The translations under genes were made by a program, and so were the position numbers. Source: Kaistia defluvii (GTDB lineage Bacteria > Pseudomonadota > Alphaproteobacteria > Rhizobiales > Kaistiaceae). Taken from it: a stretch of DNA of 64,000 bases. Each line of letters opens with the position of its first letter. Position 1 is the stretch's first letter. Below, piece by piece: positions 26,458 to 33,904 of this stretch. The stretch spans positions 620,001-684,000 of the forward strand of contig NZ_JBEPSM010000003.1 in the NCBI RefSeq assembly GCF_040548815.1, read 5' to 3'. The notes under the pieces were generated by a model. It was not told the origin of the DNA. It did no database searches and saw only the letters and a program-made list of their open reading frames with translations.

Positions 26458-28751
26458 GCAGCGAACCGACCCGCATCCTGTTTGTCTTCGCCTGGCTCGT
26501 CGTGGGCGGCGAAGAGACCGAAGCCCGCTTGCTGGCGCAAAATCTGGACCCGGCGCAATACCGCATCGACGTCGTGGCCTGCTTCCACAAGCCCGGCATG
26601 CCCGACCAGACCCACGAGCAATTGCGGGAGCTGGGGGTCGATGTCGATACGGTCCCCTATGCCTTGTCCTTCGAGGACACGGTGGCCTATCTCGCCCGCA
26701 AGGTCGCCGATTACGATCTGGTCGTCTCATGCCAGAACGTGGCCGACATCTATCCTGCCCTGGAGCGCGCTCATATGCGGCCGCCACTGATCGAGCATGG
26801 CGGACTGGTGTCGGAGGCGTTGGCGGGACCGAAGCATTTCACCAATCGCTATGTCGGCGTCTGCCGCTCCATCCGGGATGCGGCGGCAAGCCGGATGCCG
26901 GGCCGCGAGCATCACGCGATCGAAATCCCGTCCATGGTTGATCTCGAAGCATTTGAGGCCGGCGACCGCATGCGAATCCGCCTGGAACTCGGGCTGGAGG
27001 AGGCGGTGCCGTTGGTCGGTTGGATCGGTCGGCTGGATAGCAAGAAGCGCGTCGAGGATTTCATCGCGGCCGCCGCCATCGTCCATCGACAAAGGCCCGA
27101 TGCGCAGTTCCTGATCGTCGGCGGGCCGGACGCCTTCATGCCGGAATATGCGGACCGTCTAAAGGCCCTGGCGGTCGAGTATCAGCTGGAGGGCGTCCTT
27201 CGCTTTCTGGGAGATCGCAAGGACGTGCCGGCGATCTGCGCCGCACTCGACATCTTCACGTGGCTGTCGCGTGGCGAGGGCATGCCACACGTGATCGCCG
27301 AAGCTGGCGCGGCTGGATTGGCGATCATCGCAACGCCGGACAATGGCGCGCAGCAGCAGATTGAAGACGAGGTGTCGGGCCTGTTCGTTTCGCATGAGGA
27401 CCCATCCGCGGTGGCGTCCGCCATGCTGCGTCTGCTCGACTCGCCCGCGCTGCGCCAGCGGCTCGGTTCGGCCATGCGCCGATCGGTCGAAGCGCGATAC
27501 AGCGTGCAGGCCGTGCTGCCGCAATGGCGCGCCCTGTTCGATGCCGTGATGGCCGAACGTTCGCCGGCGCCGCGGCCGAGCGTCTTCCAATCCTACTGGC
27601 AGGGCGGGTTCGAGTGTTCGACGCACCGCCTTCGGTCGGGCCGCCGGCTCGACATCCTCCAGTCTAGCCAGCACGACAGGCATGCAGAAGCCGATTACCG
27701 CCAACTGGCGGCGCGCGGCATCCGCACGGTGCGCGACGGGCTCCGCTGGCACCGCATCGAATCGACGCCGGGGAAATACGACTGGTCGAGCTTCGATCCC
27801 ATGCTCGCCGCCGCCCAGCGGGCCGGCACCCAGGTGATCTGGGATCTTTTCCATTATGGATGGCCGGACGACATCGACATCTGGCGACCCGAATTCGTCC
27901 ATCGCTTCGAACGTTTCGCACGCGCCGCGGCGCAGCGCGTCCGGGACTATTCCGACGCCATTCCCTTCTACTGCCCGGTCAACGAGATTTCCTTCTCGGC
28001 CTGGGCGGGCGGCGACGCCGGCTATCTCAACCCCTTTGGCCAGGGGCGGGGCCACGAACTGAAAGTCCAGCTGACGCGGGCGGCGATCGTGGCCATGCAT
28101 GCGATCCGCGACGTCGATCCGCGCGCGCGCTTCGTACATGCCGACCCGGCCATCAACGTGGTGACCGATCCGGGCCGGCGACACGAATTCTGGGCGGCCG
28201 AGGGGCATCGGCAGGCCCAGTACCAGGCCTGGGACATGATTGCCGGCGCGAGCTGGCCGCAACTCGGCGGGTCGCCGGACCTGCTCGATATCGTCGGGGT
28301 CAACTACTACTTCAACAACCAGTGGATCCATGGCGGCCCGCCGATCGATATCGGCCATCCGCAATATCGCTCGCTCCATCGCCTGCTGATGGAGATCCAT
28401 GGCCGCTATGGCCGGCCGATCCTGCTTGCCGAGACGGGCATCGAATTCGACCGGCGTCCTGCCTGGCTGGGCTATGTGGCCGCGGAGCTGGAACTTGCCC
28501 GTGCCAAGGGCGTCCCGATGGAAGGCCTCTGCCTCTATCCGGTTCTCAACCATTTCGGCTGGGACGACGACCGTCCCTGCCAGAACGGTTTGCTGGAACA
28601 GGAATGGACGAATGGGCAACGGGGCGTATTCGAACCCCTGGCGGACGAACTCGCCCGGGTGCAGACGCTGCATGCCACCCATCTCCAGCCTCGGGTCGTC
28701 CAGGCGGACGACGAGGTGAAGGTCGCGCAGAAGCATCTGGCAGACGCTTGA
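26454..28751 (+). CDS. glycosyltransferase-glycoside hydrolase (clan GH-A) fusion
   Basis: A 765-residue fusion. Residues 1 to about 370 are a GT4 glycosyltransferase (FVFAWLVVGGEETEARLLA; GWIGRLDSKKRVEDFIAAA; LSRGEGMPHVIAEAGAAGLA). From about residue 378 a TIM-barrel glycosidase resembling GH1/GH5 enzymes begins at FQSYWQGGFECSTHR. Its acid/base is E511 in CPVNEIS and its nucleophile E660 in LLAETGIEF, 149 residues apart as expected for clan GH-A. No signal peptide or membrane segment is seen, so the glycosidase is cytoplasmic, unlike most. The start is GTG at 26454, overlapping the previous stop. It is the last gene of the operon. Confidence 0.85.
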   Translation: MSSEPTRILFVFAWLVVGGEETEARLLAQNLDPAQYRIDVVACFHKPGMPDQTHEQLRELGVDVDTVPYALSFEDTVAYLARKVADYDLVVSCQNVADIYPALERAHMRPPLIEHGGLVSEALAGPKHFTNRYVGVCRSIRDAAASRMPGREHHAIEIPSMVDLEAFEAGDRMRIRLELGLEEAVPLVGWIGRLDSKKRVEDFIAAAAIVHRQRPDAQFLIVGGPDAFMPEYADRLKALAVEYQLEGVLRFLGDRKDVPAICAALDIFTWLSRGEGMPHVIAEAGAAGLAIIATPDNGAQQQIEDEVSGLFVSHEDPSAVASAMLRLLDSPALRQRLGSAMRRSVEARYSVQAVLPQWRALFDAVMAERSPAPRPSVFQSYWQGGFECSTHRLRSGRRLDILQSSQHDRHAEADYRQLAARGIRTVRDGLRWHRIESTPGKYDWSSFDPMLAAAQRAGTQVIWDLFHYGWPDDIDIWRPEFVHRFERFARAAAQRVRDYSDAIPFYCPVNEISFSAWAGGDAGYLNPFGQGRGHELKVQLTRAAIVAMHAIRDVDPRARFVHADPAINVVTDPGRRHEFWAAEGHRQAQYQAWDMIAGASWPQLGGSPDLLDIVGVNYYFNNQWIHGGPPIDIGHPQYRSLHRLLMEIHGRYGRPILLAETGIEFDRRPAWLGYVAAELELARAKGVPMEGLCLYPVLNHFGWDDDRPCQNGLLEQEWTNGQRGVFEPLADELARVQTLHATHLQPRVVQADDEVKVAQKHLADA

Positions 28752-28882
28752 GCCGGCGGCTTCGGTCAGAGCGCCCACGGAGAACTCGCGTCGCTCCGTC
28801 CTGCGCCCTGCGCTGGTCAATGCGCTTGCGCTTCCGCGCCTTCCTTGGCTATCAGCGGCCATCACCCAAAGGACGGAAAAGC

Positions 28883-29626
28883 ATGAACAGTCTGGTTGGA
28901 AAAGTCGCCTGGATCACCGGCGCCGGCAGCGGGATCGGGCAGGCGGTCGCAACCGCCCTGGCGGGCGCGGGCTGCACGGTCGTCCTGACTGGACGACGCC
29001 AGGAAGCGCTCGAGCAGACGGCAGCGACGATTGCCGCCAAGGGCGGCACCAGCGTGGCGCGGGCGGGCGACCTCACGGATCCCGAAACGCCGGGCGCGAT
29101 CGTCGCCGAAATCGAGTCTCGCTTCGGTCGGCTCGACATTCTCGTCAACAATGCCGGCGGCAATATCGTCGAGCGCGCCTGGAAGGACCTGACGCCCGGC
29201 AGCATTGACGGCCTGATCCACAGCAACCTGTCGGCCGCCTTTTACTGCGCCGCCGCGGCGATGCATCCCATGCGCAAGGCCCAGCGGGGCCAACTGATCC
29301 ACATCGCTTCCTGGGCGGGCAAATTCATCCATCCGGTCAGCGGCCCCGTCTATACGGCGGCCAAGCACGCCGTGATCGCGATGAGCCAGAGCATCAACAT
29401 GGAAGAATATCGCAACGGCATCCGCTCGACGGCCATCCTGCCGGCCGAGGTGGCAACCCCGATCCTGGAAAAGCGGCCGACGCCGCCGACGGCCGAGGAG
29501 CGGGCCGCGATGCTGCAGCCGGCCGATCTCGCCGAACTCGCGCTCTTCATCGTGAGCCAGCCGGCTTCGGTCTGCCTCAATGAAGTCGTGGTCAGCCCCA
29601 GGCTGAACAAGTTCTACGAGCGATAG
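28883..29626 (+). CDS. SDR family oxidoreductase
   Basis: A 247-residue short-chain dehydrogenase. The cofactor motif TGAGSGIGQAVA is at about residues 12-23, NNAG is near 90, and the catalytic Ser lies in HIASWAGKF with Tyr/Lys in VYTAAKHAV. The GRR after strand 2 suggests NADP(H). The ATG at 28883 has AAAGGA upstream. A 131-base gap separates it from the glycan operon, so it may have its own promoter. Substrate not evident. Confidence 0.9.
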   Translation: MNSLVGKVAWITGAGSGIGQAVATALAGAGCTVVLTGRRQEALEQTAATIAAKGGTSVARAGDLTDPETPGAIVAEIESRFGRLDILVNNAGGNIVERAWKDLTPGSIDGLIHSNLSAAFYCAAAAMHPMRKAQRGQLIHIASWAGKFIHPVSGPVYTAAKHAVIAMSQSINMEEYRNGIRSTAILPAEVATPILEKRPTPPTAEERAAMLQPADLAELALFIVSQPASVCLNEVVVSPRLNKFYER

Positions 29627-29648
29627 GGTTTCGCGCGGCTCCCAAAAG

Positions 29649-29684
29649 GCCAGTGTCCCGAGGCGGTGAAGTCGGGACACTGGC
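29649..29684. terminator. convergent terminator after the SDR gene
   Basis: A perfect 13-base stem, GCCAGTGTCCCGA at 29649-29661 and its complement at 29672-29684, has a 10-base loop. Read on the minus strand it is followed by CTTTTGGG, so it originally terminated the rhodanese gene. It also sits just downstream of the SDR gene. Confidence 0.7.
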
Positions 29685-29693
29685 GCGTGCCGG

Positions 29694-30028
29694 TCAGGCC
29701 TTGGGTGCGGCTGCGCTGCGCTTCGGCGTATCCTCGCGCTGGCCCCATTCATGCCAGGAGCCGTCATAGAGCTTCCAGTCCGGGTTGCCCGCGCGCTCGA
29801 TCATGAAGCCCAGGATCGCGGCGGTGACGCCGGAACCGCAAGTGGTGATCACAGGACCGCTGACATCGACCTTCGCATCGGCAAAGACCTTGGCGGCGGT
29901 CTGCGCGTCGACAAAGGCGAAGTTGTTGGTGGGATCGAAGAATTTGGCCCAGGGCGTATTGACCGCATTGGGCATGTGGCCGCTTGCCACGCCCGGATAG
30001 CCTGAGCCTTCCGTTCCTTCGAATTCTC
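29694..30028 (-). pseudogene. 3-mercaptopyruvate sulfurtransferase (rhodanese), 5'-truncated remnant
   Basis: Only the C-terminal rhodanese domain of an SseA-type sulfurtransferase remains. The reading frame shows EFEGTEGSGYPGVASGHMPN, then the active-site loop TTCGSGVTA with the catalytic Cys, and the closing LYDGSWHEWGQR. A full protein would need about 170 more N-terminal residues. Instead the sequence changes at about 30028-30032 into a piece of an SDR gene on the other strand. The internal ATG at 29990 has no ribosome site. A deletion has therefore removed the front of this gene. Confidence 0.8.
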
Positions 30029-30031
30029 GAT

Positions 30032-30204
30032 ACGCTCTTCTGGCTGGAGGGCAAGACAGCGCTGGTTACCGGCGCCGGTGGCGCCATCGGCCGCGTGCTC
30101 GCGCGACGCTGCTGCTGGCCTCTTGGGCCTCCTCCTACATCACCGGCCAGGCGATCGTTGTCGACGGTGGTGTCTTGTCGGGCGCGACCTGGGTCAAGCC
30201 CTAG
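30032..30204 (+). pseudogene. SDR oxidoreductase remnant with internal deletion
   Basis: Two ends of one SDR gene are joined. Bases 30032 to about 30106 encode the N-terminal cofactor motif (LEGKTALVTGAGGAIGRVLA). Bases about 30108 to 30204 encode, in a different frame, the family C-terminus (SSYITGQAIVVDGGVLSG) and stop. The roughly 200 residues in between are gone and the frame is broken. It is not a copy of the intact SDR at 28883-29626, whose N-terminus differs. It abuts the truncated rhodanese, so the locus is a decayed pair. Confidence 0.8.
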
Positions 30205-30523
30205 CGCCATACGGCGGGGCGGTCCTCCGGTGGGGTCGCCCCGCGCTCACTGCGGCGAACTGACCGCCCCCTGCGGTTTGACAATATTGGTCATCTGGCC
30301 GAGACATCGGCTATGCAAACCGTTTCCTTTGCCCCACGCATGATCCGCAAAGGCAGCCTTCAAACAGGCTGACTGCCTGGTGCTGCTACCTGCGAGAGCA
30401 AGAGCGGCGCCAGGAAAGCAACCCTCCCAACATCCAAAATCCGTGTGTCCTGGCTGAGCGATTGGCTGCGCTTTTATGCGCGCCGCTCAAAGCCGGAGGC
30501 CACTTCCATTTGGGACATGCCCC
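30205..30523. other. intergenic region after the remnants
   Basis: No gene is recognised. A hairpin with an 8-base stem GCGGGGCG (30214-30221 and 30237-30244) may be the old terminator of the deleted SDR gene. A TTGACA at about 30279-30284 has no good -10 partner. The rest shows no coding signal that I trust. Confidence 0.5.
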
Positions 30524-30730
30524 ATGACCTTCAAATATACGTTCACCTTCCCCATCAGCGGCCCGAACAAGTTGCCGCGGTTCAAAGCGTGGGCTGCTGA
30601 ACACGCCGCGGAGATCCCGGTCAGCCTTCCGCCCCAGGTGCCGGCCAAGAACGAGACGCTGACGGTGCGCCTGAAATCCGTCGAGGACCGGCAGACCCTG
30701 ACCACCAGGCTGGCAGGCGTCGCGCTCTAG
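30524..30730 (+). CDS. small hypothetical protein (68 aa)
   Basis: I do not recognise this protein. It starts MTFKYTFTFPISGPNKLPRF and continues with a polar, alternating pattern suggesting a compact alpha/beta fold. No signal peptide or membrane segment. A GGAG lies too far upstream to be ideal. A perfect 12-base-stem hairpin directly after the stop supports it as a real short transcription unit. Lost-frame remnant is the alternative. Confidence 0.5.
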   Translation: MTFKYTFTFPISGPNKLPRFKAWAAEHAAEIPVSLPPQVPAKNETLTVRLKSVEDRQTLTTRLAGVAL

Positions 30731-30737
30731 CCAACAA

Positions 30738-30766
30738 GGCGATGGCGGGTTCGTCCCGCCATCGCC
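30738..30766 (+). terminator. hairpin after the 68-aa gene
   Basis: GGCGATGGCGGG at 30738-30749 pairs perfectly with 30755-30766 around a TTCGT loop, 7 bases after the stop of the small gene. There is no T-run, so it may be a weak or Rho-assisted terminator. Confidence 0.5.
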
Positions 30767-30969
30767 GGCGTCCGGGGGAGGTGCGGGGTCGCGCTTCCCG
30801 GCCCGTCACATTCGCTCGACAGCGGCTTGCCGAGCGGGATGTCGGTTTCCAGTTTAGTCGCATGCGCGGCGCTGGGGGTTCGTCAGGCTGCCGATCTCGC
30901 TTGTTTGGCCCGCCGGGTACTGCCTCGCTGAATGAAGTGAGAAACAGGCACTCGTCCGTGGAGTTCCAC

Positions 30970-33630
30970 ATGGCCGGCTCGCCCTTTCGTTTCATGGATC
31001 GTGCAGACGCGGGTCGCCAGTTGGCGACGAGGCTGGCGGCCATGTCGCTCCAAAATCCCGTTGTCTACGCCCTGCCGCGCGGGGGAGTCCCCGTCGCCCT
31101 GGAAATCGCCCGAGCTCTGCGCGCGCCGCTCGACCTGATCCTCGCCAAGAAGATATCGGCGCCGATGGCGCCCGAACTGGCGCTGGGCGCGGTGGTGGAG
31201 GGGGAGCCGCCACAGATCGTCATCAACGAGAGCGTCAAGCGTGCCTCGAACGTGGACGATGCCTATATCTCGCAGGCCCGCGAACGAGCGATCCTGGAAC
31301 TCGTGCGGCGCCGCGCCCGCTATCTCGGCGACCATTCGCGGATAGACCCGGAAGGACATACCGCGATTGTCGTCGATGACGGCATTGCGACGGGCGCGAC
31401 GGCGCGAGCGGCCCTGATTGCTCTCAAGAACCGGGGCGCGATCCAGTCGATCTTGGCCGTTCCAGTGGCCCCCAGGGAAACGCTGGCCGAGATGGCCGAG
31501 GATGCCGACACGATCGTGTGCCTGCATCCGGCTAGCCACTTCCAGGGCGTCGGCTTCTTCTACGACGATTTCCATCAGCTCTCGGACGAGGAGACGATCG
31601 GCCTGCTGCGCCAGGCCTGGTCGGAGGGGCTGGAGGCGCCGTTGGGGCAGGGGGTTCCAACCGAGCGCCGCGAGGTGGTGATACCGCCGGTGCATCTGAC
31701 GGGAGATCTTTGCGTGCCGGTCAATCCACGCGGCATCGTCCTGTTTGCGCATGGCAGCGGCTCGAGCCGAATGAGCCCGCGCAACAGGGCTGTTGCCGAG
31801 ACGCTGAACGGCGCGGGCTTCGCGACCCTGCTTCTGGATCTGCTGACCTCGGCCGAAGCCCAGGACCGGCGGAACGTCTTCAATATTCCCCTGCTTGCCG
31901 AGCGATTGATCGAGGCGACACTCTGGATCGGCTCCGAGCCCGACATTGCCGATCTCCCGCTTGGCCTGTTCGGAGCCAGCACAGGGGCCGGCGCGGCGCT
32001 GCTCGCAGCAGCCGAACTCGGCGACCGGATCAGCGCGATCGTATCCCGGGGCGGCCGCCCGGATCTGGCAGGCCCGCGAATGTCGGAGGTGACCGCGCCG
32101 ACGCTTCTCGTCGTTGGTGGTGCCGATCAGCAGGTACTGGATCTGAACCGCCAGGCCCTGGCCAGGCTGACATGCGAAAAGCTCCTTCGCATCGTTCCCA
32201 ACGCTACTCACCTGTTCGAGGAGCCGGGCGCGCTGGAGGCGGTCACCGGCATGGCGAGCGCCTGGTTCCAGCACTATCTGCTGCCGCTGCCAGGCCCACG
32301 CCCGTCACCCGATCTGGAACAAGCGCCCCGGCGGCCCTTGGTCGAATTGCTTCGTGCCGCCGCCGAACCCTTGCCGCCCCTGGATGACCCGCTCTTTGCC
32401 GCCGCGTTTGATCGATTTGGCCGGGCGCGGATTGTCCTGCTGGGGGAATCGTCGCACGGAACCTCGGAATTCTACCGCGTCCGCGCGGCGATCACGCGTC
32501 GGCTGATCGAGCGTCACAACTTTAAGTTTGTCGCGGTCGAAGCCGATTGGCCCGACGCCGCCGCCATCGACCGTTACGTTCGCCATTACTCGCATCGTCC
32601 CACGGGCGCATCGCCCTTCACCCGATTTCCGAGCTGGATGTGGCGCAATCGGGATGTCGATGATTTCGTCGGATTCCTGCGCCAGCACAATCGGGCGCTG
32701 CCGGCGGAGGACCGCGTGGCCTTTTACGGCCTCGATCTCTACAGCATGACCGCGTCGATCGCGTCCGTGCTCGCCTATCTGGATCGTGTCGACCCCGAAG
32801 CCGCGAAGATCGCCCGAGCCCGATATTCCTGCCTGTCGCCCTGGTCGCGCGAGCCCTCCGCCTATGGCCGAGCCTCCCTGTCGGAAGGCTATGCGCTCTG
32901 CGAGGCCCCCGTGACGCGGATCCTGATCGACCTGCTTCAGAAGGAGCTCCGCTATTCGCAGCAGGATGGGCAGAGCTTCTTTGACGCCATGCAGAACGCG
33001 AGGCTTGTGGCCAATGCGGAGCGCTACTACCGCGCGATGTATTACGGCGCCCGCGAATCCTGGAATTTGCGCGATCGCTATATGTTCGAGACGCTCCAGA
33101 GCATCCTGACCCGGGCGGGGCCGCACAGCAGGGTCGTTGTCTGGGCCCACAATTCGCACATCGGCGACGCCCGCTACACGGACATGGGCACCGAGCGAGG
33201 CGAAGTGAATATCGGTCAACTCTGTCGCGAGCAGTACGGGAAGGATGCGGCGCTGATCGGCTTCGGCACCCATTCCGGCACGGTTTCCGCCGCGAGCGAA
33301 TGGGATGCCCCCATGGAAGTGAAACGAGTCCTCCCCTCGCGGCCGGACAGTTTCGAGGCCATCTGCCATGAAACAGGATACGAACGCTTCCTGATAGATC
33401 TGCAGCAGGGCGATCAGGCAGCCCTAAGGGAAGGACTGAGCCAACCGGTCCTGGAACGATATATTGGCGTGATCTACCGGCCGGATACCGAACGTTGGAG
33501 CCATTACAGCTATGCCCGCCCCGCCGACCAGTATGATGCTTTCGTCTGGCTGGACGAAACCCACGCCGTGACGCCATTACCGGGCCAAGTGACGTCGGGA
33601 GAAGGCGAAACCTATCCGTTTGGATTGTGA
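30970..33630 (+). CDS. phosphoribosyltransferase-alpha/beta hydrolase-erythromycin esterase fusion
   Basis: An 886-residue three-domain protein. Residues 1 to about 215 form a type I phosphoribosyltransferase-like domain with the PRPP motif VVDDGIATGATA (V134-A143 region) and an early RGGVPVALEIA loop. Residues about 240-445 form a dienelactone hydrolase-like fold with AHGSGSSR near 260, nucleophile S337 in GASTGAG and a His in NATHLFEEPG. From about 455 the erythromycin esterase-like domain begins, with GESSHGTSE (E493, H496), VAVEADWPDA and WAHNSHIGDA matching Ere catalytic regions. The ATG at 30970 is preferred. A GTG four codons earlier is possible. No resistance element surrounds it. The natural substrate is unknown. 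Confidence 0.88.
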   Translation: MAGSPFRFMDRADAGRQLATRLAAMSLQNPVVYALPRGGVPVALEIARALRAPLDLILAKKISAPMAPELALGAVVEGEPPQIVINESVKRASNVDDAYISQARERAILELVRRRARYLGDHSRIDPEGHTAIVVDDGIATGATARAALIALKNRGAIQSILAVPVAPRETLAEMAEDADTIVCLHPASHFQGVGFFYDDFHQLSDEETIGLLRQAWSEGLEAPLGQGVPTERREVVIPPVHLTGDLCVPVNPRGIVLFAHGSGSSRMSPRNRAVAETLNGAGFATLLLDLLTSAEAQDRRNVFNIPLLAERLIEATLWIGSEPDIADLPLGLFGASTGAGAALLAAAELGDRISAIVSRGGRPDLAGPRMSEVTAPTLLVVGGADQQVLDLNRQALARLTCEKLLRIVPNATHLFEEPGALEAVTGMASAWFQHYLLPLPGPRPSPDLEQAPRRPLVELLRAAAEPLPPLDDPLFAAAFDRFGRARIVLLGESSHGTSEFYRVRAAITRRLIERHNFKFVAVEADWPDAAAIDRYVRHYSHRPTGASPFTRFPSWMWRNRDVDDFVGFLRQHNRALPAEDRVAFYGLDLYSMTASIASVLAYLDRVDPEAAKIARARYSCLSPWSREPSAYGRASLSEGYALCEAPVTRILIDLLQKELRYSQQDGQSFFDAMQNARLVANAERYYRAMYYGARESWNLRDRYMFETLQSILTRAGPHSRVVVWAHNSHIGDARYTDMGTERGEVNIGQLCREQYGKDAALIGFGTHSGTVSAASEWDAPMEVKRVLPSRPDSFEAICHETGYERFLIDLQQGDQAALREGLSQPVLERYIGVIYRPDTERWSHYSYARPADQYDAFVWLDETHAVTPLPGQVTSGEGETYPFGL

Positions 33631-33904
33631 GTTTGCAGTTTTAGAGCTCGATTCCGATAGCTCGGACCAATATTTCGTCGTCCGAATTGAATAGCGCAGT
33701 AGATGAAGCGCCGCGATATGCCCGGTCAGTCGCGGAAACGAAAAAACCGCTGCAACGTCAACTCGAAGCCGTTTCTTGTAATACGAAACACCTTGGCAGA
33801 TTTACTTGAGTGGCGCTAAATTTCGTCCTTGCCAAGCTGGCCCGTTTAGACCTCCTTAACCTTATGGGGATCCGCGATTCGCGGGTAGGGGACAGGGTTC
33901 AAAT

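Noticed and set aside
30970..33630. Considered as a macrolide resistance gene
   Set aside because: There is no mobile element, integron or other resistance gene nearby, and the fusion to two other enzymes suggests a chromosomal housekeeping or salvage role.
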